Origin: an uncultured Lachnospiraceae bacterium
GTDB taxonomy: Bacteria; Bacillota; Clostridia; Lachnospirales; Lachnospiraceae
NCBI GenBank assembly: GCA_900316165.1
Contig: ONBW01000006.1
Coordinates: forward strand, 84,869 to 148,868
Direction of reading: 5' to 3'
Length of the DNA stretch: 64,000 nucleotides
Below, in pieces: positions 48,647 to 57,876 of the stretch. Under the pieces are notes generated by a model. It was not told the DNA's origin, ran no database searches, and saw nothing but the letters and a program-made list of their open reading frames with translations. Numbering within the stretch: the stretch's first letter is position 1; every line of letters begins with the position of its first letter. The position numbers and the translations under genes are program-made.

Positions 48647-50029
48647 ATGAATTATGACGTGATTATAATAGGCGCTGGTCCTGGTGGGATCTACGCCGCA
48701 TACGAGCTTACAAAGAAAGCTCCTGGGATTAAGATTGGATTATTTGAGGAGGGCACATCTCTTGAAAAGCGCCACTGCCCAATCGACGGAAAAAAGATTA
48801 AGAGCTGCATCCACTGCAAAAGCTGCTCTATCATGAACGGCTTCGGCGGCGCCGGCGCTTTCTCAGACGGAAAGTACAATATCACGAACGATTTCGGCGG
48901 TACTCTCTACGAATACATCGGACGTGACAAGGCTCTTGAGCTGATGCACTATGTCGATGAGATAAATATGGCTAACGGTGGAAGCGGCACAAAGCTCTAC
49001 TCGACGGCCGGCTCTTCTTTTAAGACTCTCTGCATGCAGAACGGCCTCCAGCTATTAGACGCCTCTGTCCGACACTTAGGAACTGATAAGAACTATGTGG
49101 TATTGGAGCACCTCTACTCATTTTTGAAGGATAAGGTTGATTTTCACTTCGATACCCCTGTGCGCAAAATAGATGCCATCGAAGACGGTGATGGTTTCAT
49201 CTATAAAATCCATACGGATTCAGAGACCTTCGAGGCGCCTAAATGCATTGTCTCTGTAGGTAGAAGCGGCTCGAAATGGATGGAGACTGTCTGCAGCGAC
49301 TTAGGCATCCATACAAAAAGCAACCGTGTAGACATTGGTGTCCGCGTAGAGCTCGCTGCTCCTATTTTCGAGCATATCACAAAGGAGCTCTATGAGGGAA
49401 AAATAGTCTACCGCACGAAAAAGTTCGAGGACAAGGTCAGGACCTTCTGCATGAATCCTCATGGTATCGTCGTAAGCGAGAACACTAACGGAATTATAAC
49501 AGTCAATGGACACAGCTTTGAGGATCCCGCTATGAAGACTGAGAACACGAACTTCGCTCTTCTCGTGGCCAAGCACTTTTCTGAACCGTTCCACGATTCA
49601 AACGGCTACGGCGAAAGCATCGCCCGCCTTTCGAATATGCTTGGCGGCGGTGTCATAGTCCAGAGATTCGGAGACCTCGAAAGAGGCAGACGCTCGACTG
49701 AAAAGCGTATCGAGGAGTGCACTGTCCATCCTACCCTTAACGCGACTCCTGGCGACCTCTCGCTCGTTCTTCCGAAGAGAATTTTAGACGGTATCATCGA
49801 GATGATCTATGCCCTCGACCGTATCGCTCCGGGCACCGCCGGAGATGACACCCTTCTATACGGAGTCGAGGTCAAGTTCTACAACATGGAGGTAGAATTA
49901 AACGAGCACCTCGAGACCAGCTACAACGGCCTCTACATGATAGGCGACGGCAGCGGTGTCACGCACTCCCTCTCCCACGCCTCCGCCAGCGGTGTCTTTG
50001 TGGCAGATGAGATTATAAATGAAAACTAA
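48647..50029 (+). CDS. FAD-dependent dehydrogenase, COG2509 family
   Basis: A 460-residue flavoprotein from the ATG at 48647 (GGAAAGG upstream). The N-terminus is the FAD fold YDVIIIGAGPGGIYAAYEL. A Cys cluster (Cys44, 54, 57, 60; HCPIDGKK then CIHCKSC) precedes NGFGGAGAFSDGKYN, the mark of this uncharacterised family. The C-terminus has a second nucleotide region, LYMIGDGSGVTHSL. The substrate is unknown; relatives are described as NAD(P)/FAD oxidoreductases. It lies alone between divergent and convergent neighbours, with its own leader. Confidence 0.9.
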   Translation: MNYDVIIIGAGPGGIYAAYELTKKAPGIKIGLFEEGTSLEKRHCPIDGKKIKSCIHCKSCSIMNGFGGAGAFSDGKYNITNDFGGTLYEYIGRDKALELMHYVDEINMANGGSGTKLYSTAGSSFKTLCMQNGLQLLDASVRHLGTDKNYVVLEHLYSFLKDKVDFHFDTPVRKIDAIEDGDGFIYKIHTDSETFEAPKCIVSVGRSGSKWMETVCSDLGIHTKSNRVDIGVRVELAAPIFEHITKELYEGKIVYRTKKFEDKVRTFCMNPHGIVVSENTNGIITVNGHSFEDPAMKTENTNFALLVAKHFSEPFHDSNGYGESIARLSNMLGGGVIVQRFGDLERGRRSTEKRIEECTVHPTLNATPGDLSLVLPKRILDGIIEMIYALDRIAPGTAGDDTLLYGVEVKFYNMEVELNEHLETSYNGLYMIGDGSGVTHSLSHASASGVFVADEIINEN

Positions 50030-50076
50030 TTCAACTGTTTATCTCTGCTAAATATCCGAAACCAATAATCAAGCAC

Positions 50077-50117
50077 AAAAAAGACTTCCCACATTAATCG
50101 GTGTGAGAAGTCTTTTT
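50077..50117. terminator. Bidirectional terminator between the FAD dehydrogenase and SPFH genes
   Basis: AAAAAGACTTC pairs with GAAGTCTTTTT, with an inner CACA/TGTG helix, giving T-runs on both strands for the two convergent genes. Confidence 0.9.
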
Positions 50118-50174
50118 GCAATTCAAATAAAATCCTTCAGAATGTTTTTAAATCTATAAAAACCAGCAGTAAAA

Positions 50175-51239
50175 TCAGTCCTCATCCTCTTCCTTCTTGT
50201 CATCAGCGGACTGCTGGTACTGCATTGCCTTTGAGGTGTCAGCCACATTCTTATGGATTGCGCTTTCTGATCTAGGAGAAAGAGCGATCGTCATATGAGG
50301 ATCACTCATATCCGGAGCCTTCTTTACTTTGACAGAAGGATTTGAGAACGCGCTCTTTATGCCCTCGCCAAGGATTTCAGCATTTGATACATCGTCGATA
50401 AGTGAAGCCGGCATGAAAATCTTCGTGGCATTGCCATTTGCAACACCCTGAATAGCCTCATAGCCCTTGAGCTTAAGAACCTCAGGAGAAACTCCGGATT
50501 CTGTAAGTGTCTTAAGGGCATAAGCCTGAGCCTCTGCACGAAGACGGGTGGCCTTAGCCTCACCTTCAGCTCTTGCTACAGCTGCCTCAGCCTCAGCCTG
50601 GGCTGCAAGAACCTTAGCCTGCTTGTCACCCTCAGCAGTGGTAACGACTGACTGCTTATGAGCCTCAGCCTCTGTGATGGCCTGTCTCTTCTCACGCTCA
50701 GCTCTCATCTGCTTCGTCATGACTTCCTGGATGTCCTTAGGCGGCTGGATGTTCTTTACCTCGACACGGGTGATCTTAATTCCCCAGGCATCAGTAGCCT
50801 CATCAAGCTCTGACTGAAGCTTGGCATTTATAGTGTCACGGGAGGTAAGAGTCTCATCAAAGGTCAGAGCTCCGACCAGGTTTCTTAATGTCGTAGCAGA
50901 AAGCGTCTCAACACCCTGTCTCGGATTTGAAATCTTATAGGTGTAGAGCATCGAATCGAAGACCTTCATATATACTACAGAATCGATCATCATCGTGACA
51001 TTATCCTTAGTGATAACCGGCTGTGGCGGAAAGTCAAGAACTGCTTCCTTAAGTGAAACTCTTGCGCGGATAGATTCAATAAACGGAATTTTGAAATTGA
51101 TTCCGGCATGCATCGTACGGTTGTATTTTCCAAGCCGCTCAACGATAGCCTCAGATGACTCCGGCACGATCTTTATAAAGGATGCCAGGAGAATGATGGC
51201 GATGATAATGACAATAACAACAGCTACAATTGGGTTCAT
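50175..51239 (-). CDS. SPFH/Band 7 (stomatin-like) membrane protein
   Basis: A 354-residue protein with one N-terminal membrane helix (about residues 4-25), then the SPFH domain (VPESSEAIVERLGKYNRTMH, VVYMKVFDSMLYTYKI), and an Ala/Glu-rich coiled coil (about 195-260). The C-terminal 60 residues are variable and end in an acidic KKEEDED. It resembles QmcA/YbbK-type proteins that organise membrane microdomains or hold proteases. No NfeD partner is next to it. Confidence 0.92.
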   Translation of the reverse strand: MNPIVAVVIVIIIAIILLASFIKIVPESSEAIVERLGKYNRTMHAGINFKIPFIESIRARVSLKEAVLDFPPQPVITKDNVTMMIDSVVYMKVFDSMLYTYKISNPRQGVETLSATTLRNLVGALTFDETLTSRDTINAKLQSELDEATDAWGIKITRVEVKNIQPPKDIQEVMTKQMRAEREKRQAITEAEAHKQSVVTTAEGDKQAKVLAAQAEAEAAVARAEGEAKATRLRAEAQAYALKTLTESGVSPEVLKLKGYEAIQGVANGNATKIFMPASLIDDVSNAEILGEGIKSAFSNPSVKVKKAPDMSDPHMTIALSPRSESAIHKNVADTSKAMQYQQSADDKKEEDED

Positions 51240-51492
51240 AGAATTCCTCTCTTTCCTAAACCACGCTCTGCCAATTTATTATACAGAACGCACAAAATGT
51301 TAAATATTCCTAAACTGATATTATCACTTGCGCCCCAGTTTCGCAACTATTTTATTTTTAAAGTTTATGTAAAATCCACATTAAAAAGTTTTAGCATTTA
51401 TTGAAAAATAACCGCATTATTTTCGAATGTCATTCAATTTTTAAGCGTTTTTGATATAAATGGCTTTTATTTTTCCAGGGAGGGTGTTATTA

Positions 51493-51498
51493 TATAAT
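51493..51498 (+). promoter_or_regulatory. -10 box of ssrA
   Basis: TATAAT eight bases before the tmRNA 5' end. The expected -35 region reads TTTTTC, so it is weak or relies on upstream sequence. The remainder of 51240-51480 is AT-rich with no feature I can name. Confidence 0.7.
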
Positions 51499-51505
51499 CA
51501 GTTTC

Positions 51506-51841
51506 GGGGTAGTAAAGGTCTCGACAGGGATCTTGAAGCTTTAGAAGCGAGCCGCAGGATGATGCGTCAAATCTCAATTTAAATTTAAACGCTGAAGATA
51601 ATTTAGCATACGCTGCCTGAGGGCAGCAGTCGCCTGAGCGTACCCATGCGTTCAGTCACCGGCTTCAAACACATGGGAAACGGCTTTCGTTAAGCTTTGC
51701 GCGTAAGTACGTATCATGAAGCTACTGAAACCGGAAGGGCGTGCTCTCCCGTCCGGCAGAGGGAATGATAAATAGATCACTACGCTCGTAGAAGGAGAGT
51801 GAATGGATTTTTGGACGCGGGTTCGACTCCCGCCTACTCCA
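51506..51841 (+). ncRNA. ssrA: tmRNA (ssrA)
   Basis: Rescues stalled ribosomes with SmpB. The 5' acceptor strand GGGGTAG pairs with CTACTCC at the 3' end, and the T-arm reads GCGGGTTCGACTCCCGC. The tag frame 51591-51620 (GCT GAA GAT AAT TTA GCA TAC GCT GCC TGA) encodes AEDNLAYAA. CCA is not encoded. The 336-base one-piece form is usual for Firmicutes. smpB lies 510 bases away on the other strand. Confidence 0.97.
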
Positions 51842-51853
51842 CTTTTTTAAAGA

Positions 51854-51890
51854 AACAGCCGCCACTTTTTTATGTGACGGCTGTTTTTTG
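51854..51890 (+). terminator. ssrA terminator
   Basis: AACAGCCG pairs with CGGCTGTT, extended by CAC/GTG across one mismatch, then TTTTTTG. Confidence 0.88.
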
Positions 51891-51934
51891 TGTCTTACCC
51901 CAGATTTATAATCTTACTTTTTCTAACCAGCCCA

Positions 51935-52171
51935 TCACCGTTCTGTCAGCAGGAAAGCCATGTAAAGAGGTAATGTCAGAACCTGTCCGCTCCGCCCTAC
52001 ATTGTAGTCTCCCAGTTTGATAGCCTGATCCACGTGATATTTTTCGGGATGTTTGAGGATCGTACTGGTGCTCTTGGCATTCCCCGTATTAGCCTTTACT
52101 TCTACTAATGTGCATTTGCCCTTATATCGGATTACAAAATCGGCGAGTTTTAAGCGGATACTGCAACTTTT
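51935..52171 (-). pseudogene. C-terminal remnant of a DUF4143-type ATPase
   Basis: Minus-strand translation from 52144 to the TGA at 51935 gives about 69 residues that look like the end of AAA_14/DUF4143 proteins: ADFVIRYKGKCTLVEVKA (with a PD-(D/E)xK-like Asp and Glu-x-Lys), HPEKYHVDQAIKLGDYN and LTLPLYMAFLLTER. The frame is cut by a stop at 52172-52174, within the 33-bp repeats, and the ATPase part is absent. No start codon or ribosome site serves it. The match is by pattern memory and was not searched. Confidence 0.75.
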
Positions 52172-52241
52172 TCAAGCGAGTTTTTAACAGATATTGCAAC
52201 TTTTTCAAGCGAGTTTTGACCGTACGCTACAACTTTTTAAT
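52143..52241. repeat. Three tandem 33-bp repeats
   Basis: Units 52143-52175, 52176-52208 and 52209-52241 each begin GCGAGTTTT and hold CAACTTTTT; the first two are near identical and the third has diverged. There are no unique spacers. On the minus strand one frame reads an 11-residue repeat like LEKVAISVKNS. Confidence 0.85.
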
Positions 52242-52268
52242 AAAAAATCCCGTGGAATATCCACGGGA
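52242..52268 (-). terminator. Terminator of the secG-rnr-smpB unit
   Basis: TCCCGTGGA pairs with TCCACGGGA around a three-base loop, followed on the minus strand by TTTTTTA. It lies about 80 bases past the smpB stop; nothing else is seen in 52269-52350. Confidence 0.88.
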
Positions 52269-52350
52269 CCTGCTTCAGTAATTCAAATTTTACTTGTGCA
52301 AATTTTGCCAGAGGCCGTTATTGAGAATATATGCTCATGCCCCTGCGCTA

Positions 52351-52824
52351 TCACCCCAGATTCCTGATCTTAAAGTCCCTTGCGGCCTCGCGCTGCTGGT
52401 CGCGCTTGGCGATGTCTGCGCGCTTGTCGTAGAGCTTCTTGCCTCGGGCAAGGGCAATCTCGATCTTCACATTTGAATTTTTGAAATATACCTCGACAGG
52501 AACAAGGGTATAACCCTTCTCCTTGATTTTCTGCTCGAGCTTTAGAATCTCGTTTTTGTGCAGGAGCAGCTTCCTCGGGCGGAGCGGATCCTTATTCATG
52601 ATATTGCCCTTCTCATATGGAGCGATATGCATCTGGTAGATCCAGACCTCACCATTCTGGATACGGACCCACGCCTCCTTAAGAGAGCAGCCACCGTTAC
52701 GCAGGCTCTTAACCTCAGTGCCCACGAGGACGATTCCGCACTCTATGTATTCGTCGAGAAAATAATCGTGTCTAGCCTTGCGGTTAGTGGCGATGATTTT
52801 TCTTCCTGTTTTTTCCTTTGCCAT
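52351..52824 (-). CDS. smpB: SsrA-binding protein SmpB
   Basis: Binds the tmRNA tRNA-like domain and places it in the ribosome. The 157 residues contain [38 protein letters not shown] and the C-terminal basic tail [19 protein letters not shown], complete with the functional tail. The start lies inside rnr (41-base overlap), with GGAGG 11 bases upstream. Confidence 0.99.
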   Translation of the reverse strand: MAKEKTGRKIIATNRKARHDYFLDEYIECGIVLVGTEVKSLRNGGCSLKEAWVRIQNGEVWIYQMHIAPYEKGNIMNKDPLRPRKLLLHKNEILKLEQKIKEKGYTLVPVEVYFKNSNVKIEIALARGKKLYDKRADIAKRDQQREAARDFKIRNLG

Positions 52825-55150
52825 CTCTTTGCTTTCCTCCAGACAGCCTGTTTAACTGCTTTAAGGCTTTCTTTGAAAATCTGCCATTGTGAGTCGGCTT
52901 TTCGAGTCCCACAGGCTTCTTTCTGTTCTTCGTACCTCCGCCCATAAAGTCGTCTACAAGCTCAAAGTCAATAAGCCTTGTCGTAGGCTCAGCAGCAACA
53001 AGCTTTACGCGAAGCATCATGCCAAGAGTATAGTGTCTTTTAAAGCTCTTTCCGACAAGCTCATAGCTCTCCTCCGAGAACTCGTAGAAATCATCAGTCA
53101 TAGTGCGGACTGGAATCATACCCTCGATAGAATTCGGCAGTGCCACATAAAGACCCCATGAGGTAACACCGGAAATCTTTCCATTGAACTCCTCTCCGAT
53201 ATGAGGAACCATGTACTGAACCTTCTTGAGCTTGACCGCATCCCTTTCAGCGCTGTCAGCTCTTCTCTCGAGAGTCGAGGTACGTTCAGCGATGCCAGGC
53301 AGAGCCTCGTTTAAGGCGTTTATTTTTTTCTTGGTGAGTTTCTTATATATCGCAAGCTTTAAGACCCTGTGGATAAAGAGGTCCGGGTACCTTCTTATTG
53401 GTGACGTGAAGTGGCAGTAATATCCTGCGGCGAGGCCAAAATGACCGCTGCAGTCGATAGTGTACTTCGCCTGCTGCATGCTCCTCAGCGTCAGAGTCTG
53501 GATAAGGCTCTCCTCAGGCGCGCCCTCTACCCTGTCAAGAAGTCTCTGCAGCTCCTTAGGGTGAATCTGGTTTACATCACCCTCAAGCGTGTAGCCAAAA
53601 CCACCGACAAATGCCTTTAAGGTATTGAGCTTCTCAGGATCAGGGAAACCGTGAGTTCTGTAGAGGAAAGGCAGCTTGTGATCAAAAGCGTGCTTTGCAA
53701 CAGTCTCGTTCGCAGCAAGCATAAAGTCCTCGATCATCCTCTGAGCCACACCTCTGTAGTACGGATGGATTTCTTTAGGATTTCCGTCCTCATCAAGCTC
53801 TACTACAGTCTCAGGAAAATCAAAATCTAACGAACCCCTGTAGGTCCGTCTGCCATGGAGGATAAAGGCAAGCTCCTCCATCTGCCTAAACATAGGAACA
53901 GCATCAGCGTATTTATCAGATTCTTCCTTGTCGTCATCCTCGAGAATTTTATTTACCGAAGTGTAGGTCATCCGGTGGTTCGAGCGGATAACGGACTCTA
54001 CAATCCTGTGATCCTTTATAGCACCGGTATCGTCAATTCTCATGATACAGGACATCGCAAGTCTGTCAACGCCCTCGTTCAACGAACAGATACCATTTGA
54101 AAGGTCCGTTGGAAGCATAGGGATAACGCGGTCAGGAAGATATACAGAGGTCGAGCGCTTAAGAGCCTCCTTATCAAGTGCTGAGTCCTCCTTTACGTAG
54201 TGCGACACATCAGCGATATGAACACCAAGAATGTAATCTTTTCCGTCCATCCGAAGAGATACAGCGTCGTCAAGATCCTTTGAATCCTCACCGTCAATAG
54301 TCACCATCATGACATCCCTAAGGTCCTCACGGCCTTTTATGTCAGACTTTTTTACCTTTCCACGGCCGGAAACCTTCTTTGCCTCAGCTAAGACCTCCTC
54401 AGGGAAATCCGTCGGAATGTCGTTTTCTTTTACAATGGATAAAATATCGACTCCCGGCTCGCCCTTAAGTCCGATAATCTCAGTAATCTCACCCTCAGGC
54501 TTCCTGTTCTGACTCCCGTAATATGTAAGGTGGCAGACGACCTTTGAATTATCCTTAGCGCCCATAGTCTTAAGCGCCGGGATAAAAATATCGCTGTTTA
54601 AATGCCTGTCGTCAGGTACGACAAAGCCGAAATTACTCGACTTCTCAAAGGTACCAACCACATCGGTGTAGGCGTGCTCAAGAATCTCAACGACTCTGGC
54701 CTCTCTCCTGCCACCAGGCTGCTGCGCGCCGACCGGCTCGATACGCACAGTATCCTTGTGGAATGCCATCTGCGTGTACTTCTCAGGAATAAAGAAATCC
54801 TCGTCATAGCCCTCGACGGTAACGAAGCCGAAACCCTTTGTATTACTTGAAAAAATACCCGTCAGGTATTTATCCTCTCCTGATTTGACAGGAGCCGGCT
54901 CCGCGTTTATTTTTTCAGAAGGATAAACCGGTACTTCTCTCTTCTGCAGCACAATGCTGTATGTGCCGTCAGAAGCCTTCGTAATCTTCCTCTCAGCTAC
55001 AAGAGACGAGAGAGCTTCCTTTAGCTCGCTGTCGTCCTCGAGCAGAAGAAGTTCCTTAAGCTCATCCTTTTTCATCGGCAGATAGGAAGGATCCTGCATC
55101 AGCTGATACAGGGCTGCCTTCTGATCTGTCCATCTCTCTTTCTTAGTCAT
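52784..55150 (-). CDS. rnr: Ribonuclease R
   Basis: A 3'-5' exoribonuclease that degrades structured RNA and works with tmRNA in quality control. The 788 residues carry an N-terminal winged helix ([12 protein letters not shown]), cold-shock domains ([24 protein letters not shown]), the RNB catalytic core ([16 protein letters not shown], with the Asp ligands), an S1 domain ([19 protein letters not shown]) and a basic tail. It lies 49 bases after secG and overlaps smpB. Confidence 0.99.
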   Translation of the reverse strand: MTKKERWTDQKAALYQLMQDPSYLPMKKDELKELLLLEDDSELKEALSSLVAERKITKASDGTYSIVLQKREVPVYPSEKINAEPAPVKSGEDKYLTGIFSSNTKGFGFVTVEGYDEDFFIPEKYTQMAFHKDTVRIEPVGAQQPGGRREARVVEILEHAYTDVVGTFEKSSNFGFVVPDDRHLNSDIFIPALKTMGAKDNSKVVCHLTYYGSQNRKPEGEITEIIGLKGEPGVDILSIVKENDIPTDFPEEVLAEAKKVSGRGKVKKSDIKGREDLRDVMMVTIDGEDSKDLDDAVSLRMDGKDYILGVHIADVSHYVKEDSALDKEALKRSTSVYLPDRVIPMLPTDLSNGICSLNEGVDRLAMSCIMRIDDTGAIKDHRIVESVIRSNHRMTYTSVNKILEDDDKEESDKYADAVPMFRQMEELAFILHGRRTYRGSLDFDFPETVVELDEDGNPKEIHPYYRGVAQRMIEDFMLAANETVAKHAFDHKLPFLYRTHGFPDPEKLNTLKAFVGGFGYTLEGDVNQIHPKELQRLLDRVEGAPEESLIQTLTLRSMQQAKYTIDCSGHFGLAAGYYCHFTSPIRRYPDLFIHRVLKLAIYKKLTKKKINALNEALPGIAERTSTLERRADSAERDAVKLKKVQYMVPHIGEEFNGKISGVTSWGLYVALPNSIEGMIPVRTMTDDFYEFSEESYELVGKSFKRHYTLGMMLRVKLVAAEPTTRLIDFELVDDFMGGGTKNRKKPVGLEKPTHNGRFSKKALKQLNRLSGGKQRDGKGKNRKKNHRH

Positions 55151-55165
55151 TTCTTCTTAAACCAT

Positions 55166-55194
55166 AAAAGGCCACCGCCGAAGCGATGACCTTT
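55166..55194 (-). terminator. Leaky hairpin between secG and rnr
   Basis: AAGGTCATCG pairs imperfectly with CGGTGGCCTT around CTTCGG-like loop sequence, followed by TTAT. With no other rnr promoter evident it must allow read-through. Confidence 0.6.
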
Positions 55195-55199
55195 CTTTC

Positions 55200-55448
55200 T
55201 TAAAGTGAAAATGTATTCGTGTTTAGTAATAAAGCTAAAACGAAAAATGCAACAACAAGAACTGTAGTAACCTTTACTATAACGCCCTCTTTCGAACGTC
55301 CCTTGTTCTTGCTCCAGTATGTGTCAAGACTCTGTCCGCTTAAGGAACCTAAGCCGGCGTCCTCACCCTCCTGCATCATGATAACGATAGTCAGGACGAT
55401 GGAAACGATGATGAACAGTGCCATGAGAATATACTTTAAAGCTGTCAT
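55200..55448 (-). CDS. secG: Protein translocase subunit SecG
   Basis: Small SecYEG channel subunit, 82 residues with two membrane helices (about 3-22 and 57-77) and the loop MMQEGEDAGLGSLSGQSLDTYW typical of SecG (quoted here up to its core GEDAGLGSLSG). CGGAGG precedes the ATG. secG-rnr-smpB is a standard Firmicute operon. Confidence 0.96.
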   Translation of the reverse strand: MTALKYILMALFIIVSIVLTIVIMMQEGEDAGLGSLSGQSLDTYWSKNKGRSKEGVIVKVTTVLVVAFFVLALLLNTNTFSL

Positions 55449-55499
55449 CGTATATATACCTCCGATAAATTATAGTCATGCGTAAGTCACAACTAAGAT

Positions 55500-55528
55500 A
55501 TTATACTATACAAGACTAAGATTTGCAA
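55500..55528 (-). promoter_or_regulatory. secG-rnr-smpB promoter
   Basis: Minus strand TTGCAA (55523-55528), 17-base spacer, TATAAT (55500-55505). Confidence 0.85.
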
Positions 55529-55536
55529 GCTTTATT

Positions 55537-56922
55537 TCATTTGTTCTTGAAGTATGCGTCGATTCCCTTTGCAGCAGCCTTACCAGCTCCCATTGCAAGT
55601 ATAACAGTTGCAGCACCTGTAACAGCATCTCCACCTGCATAGACAGCGGTCTTTGAGGTCTCGCCGTCCTCTTCCTTTGCGATGATGCAGCCCTTCTGGT
55701 TTGTATTGAGACCTTTGGTGGTAGAAGCGATAAGTGGGTTTGGAGATGTACCAAGTGCCATGATTACTGTATCGCACTCGATCTCGTACTCACTTCCCTC
55801 GATTGGTACAGGTCTCCTACGGCCTGAAGCGTCAGGCTCGCCAAGCTCCATTTTGATAACGCGGATGCCCTTGACCCAGCCCTTGTCATCTGCAAGGATC
55901 TCAACAGGATTCTGAAGAAGGTCAAAATGAATGCCCTCCTCCTTAGCGTGATGAACCTCTTCTGCTCTCGCAGGAAGCTCCTTCTCACTACGTCTGTAAA
56001 CGATATGAACCTCAGCGCCAAGACGAAGTGAAGTACGGGCAGCATCCATTGCTACGTTACCACCGCCGACTACAACGACCTTTTTGCCGTGGAAAATAGG
56101 AGTATCTCCGTCCTCGTATGCCTTCATCAGATTAGATCTCGTAAGAACCTCGTTTGCAGAGAATACTCCGTTTGACTGCTCACCAGGGATTCCCATGAAT
56201 CTAGGAAGACCGGCACCTGATCCGATAAATACAGCCTCATAGCCGAACTCATCCATCAGGTCATCGATTGTAATAGACTTTCCGACTACTACATCAGTCT
56301 CTATATCAACGCCTAAGCCCTTTACGTTCTCAACCTCGGCTGCTACGACCTTCTCCTTTGGAAGACGAAACTCTGGAATACCATAGACTAAAACTCCGCC
56401 AGCCTTCTGAAGAGCCTCATAGATAGTTACATCATAGCCCATCTTTGCAAGGTCTCCAGCACAGGTAAGTCCTGAAGGACCTGAACCTATTACAGCGACC
56501 TTGTGACCGTTCTTTTCCTTTGGTGGCTGTGGGTGGATACCGTTCTCTCTTGCCCAGTCAGCTACGAATCTCTCGAGCTTTCCGATAGCTACAGCCTCAC
56601 CCTTGATACCTCTGATGCAGACGCCCTCGCACTGTGTCTCCTGTGGGCAGACACGGCCGCAGACAGCTGGAAGTGATGAAGACTCACTGATTATCTCATA
56701 GGCCTTCTTGAAATCTCTCTCAGTAACTGCATGGATAAATGCAGGGATGTTTATAGATACAGGGCAGCCTCCAACGCAGCGTGGATTTTTACAGTTGAGA
56801 CATCTCTTAGCCTCTTCTACTGCCTCTTCCTCTGTATATCCGAGACAAACCTCGTCAAAATTATGTGCTCTTACCTGTGGCTCCTGCTCTGCGATAGGAA
56901 CTCTCTTTGTCATATCTGCCAT
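55537..56922 (-). CDS. nfnB: NfnB, large subunit of NADH-dependent ferredoxin:NADP oxidoreductase (GltD-like)
   Basis: The 461-residue flavoprotein resembles the glutamate synthase small chain. It has Cys motifs for two [4Fe-4S] clusters (KRCLNCKNPRCVGGCP and CGRVCPQETQCEGVC), an FAD fold (VAVIGSGPSGLTCAGDL) and an NADPH fold (VVVVGGGNVAMDAART). Because it overlaps nfnA by one base (TAATG) it is most likely part of the electron-bifurcating NfnAB complex rather than a stand-alone glutamate synthase. No gltB is nearby. Confidence 0.93.
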   Translation of the reverse strand: MADMTKRVPIAEQEPQVRAHNFDEVCLGYTEEEAVEEAKRCLNCKNPRCVGGCPVSINIPAFIHAVTERDFKKAYEIISESSSLPAVCGRVCPQETQCEGVCIRGIKGEAVAIGKLERFVADWARENGIHPQPPKEKNGHKVAVIGSGPSGLTCAGDLAKMGYDVTIYEALQKAGGVLVYGIPEFRLPKEKVVAAEVENVKGLGVDIETDVVVGKSITIDDLMDEFGYEAVFIGSGAGLPRFMGIPGEQSNGVFSANEVLTRSNLMKAYEDGDTPIFHGKKVVVVGGGNVAMDAARTSLRLGAEVHIVYRRSEKELPARAEEVHHAKEEGIHFDLLQNPVEILADDKGWVKGIRVIKMELGEPDASGRRRPVPIEGSEYEIECDTVIMALGTSPNPLIASTTKGLNTNQKGCIIAKEEDGETSKTAVYAGGDAVTGAATVILAMGAGKAAAKGIDAYFKNK

Positions 56923-57812
56923 TATTTGTCACCTCCGCATACACCGCAGCCGCCATGATGTGTTTCGCCCTCTTCGAACTCGAGCTTCTTACGGCCTTCC
57001 TCGGTCTTATACTGCTGCATTCTTGCCATTGCCTTGTCGAAATCTACGAGATGTCCGTCGAACTCAGGTCCATCTACGCAGGCAAATTTTACTTTTCCAT
57101 CAACGATAAGACGGCAGGCACCGCACATACCGGTTCCGTCTACCATAATAGGGTTCATAGAAACTACTGTGTGGATGCCAAGCTCCTTAGTAAGCTTGCA
57201 GACGAATTTCATCATAATCATAGGTCCGATGGCTACGCACCAGTCATATCTCTTGCCCTCGTCCCAGAGAGCCTGGAGCTGATTTGTGCCCATTCCGTGG
57301 AATCCGTATGAACCATCATCAGTACAGATATAATGATTTCCGGCAACAGCCTTAACCTTGTCAGCGAAGAAAAGAAGGTCCTTTGATCTCGATCCCTGGA
57401 TTACATCGGCATCGATTCCATGCTCATGAAGCCACTTTACCTGAGGATAAACAGGAGCAGTTCCTACACCACCTGAGATAAATACGATGTGCTTTTTCTT
57501 AGTCTCCTCGAGATTTTCCTCAAGGCAGAGCTCTGAAGGCTTTCCTAAAGGACCAACGAAATCGTGGAAGCAGTCTCCCTCGTTAAGCTGTGCCATTCTC
57601 TCGGTAGATGCGCCGATTGGCTGGAAAACGATGGTGACAGTCTGCTTCTGCCTGTCATAGTCACAGATGGTAAGAGGGATTCTCTCTCCATCCTCCTCAG
57701 CAATGGCGATTACAAACTGTCCCGGAAGACAGGAATGTGTGACCATCGGAGCCTTGACGTCCATCATATAGATGTTCGCCGCAAGCTGTTCCTTCTTTAC
57801 AATCTCATACAT
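56922..57812 (-). CDS. nfnA: NfnA, small subunit of NADH-dependent ferredoxin:NADP oxidoreductase
   Basis: The 296-residue subunit binds FAD (PLTICDYD region) and NAD, and holds a [2Fe-2S] cluster in GTGMCGACRLIVDGKVKFAC. With NfnB it couples NADH and reduced ferredoxin oxidation to NADP reduction. The C-terminus ends HHGGCGVCGGDK, adding Cys289 and Cys292 beyond the known cluster ligands. Start at 57812, with AAAGGAAAAAG upstream. Confidence 0.92.
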   Translation of the reverse strand: MYEIVKKEQLAANIYMMDVKAPMVTHSCLPGQFVIAIAEEDGERIPLTICDYDRQKQTVTIVFQPIGASTERMAQLNEGDCFHDFVGPLGKPSELCLEENLEETKKKHIVFISGGVGTAPVYPQVKWLHEHGIDADVIQGSRSKDLLFFADKVKAVAGNHYICTDDGSYGFHGMGTNQLQALWDEGKRYDWCVAIGPMIMMKFVCKLTKELGIHTVVSMNPIMVDGTGMCGACRLIVDGKVKFACVDGPEFDGHLVDFDKAMARMQQYKTEEGRKKLEFEEGETHHGGCGVCGGDK

Positions 57813-57876
57813 ATTTTTCTTTTTCCTTTCTGTGGAAAATGTAGTTTGCGGTCATGGAAGCTGCCGCCGCCCTGAC

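Noticed and set aside
52143-52241. CRISPR-like array
   Set aside because: The 33-bp units abut with no unique spacers and no cas gene is near, so it is a tandem repeat.
55537-56922. Glutamate synthase small subunit
   Set aside because: Its one-base overlap with NfnA and the lack of gltB point to NfnB, though the fold is shared.
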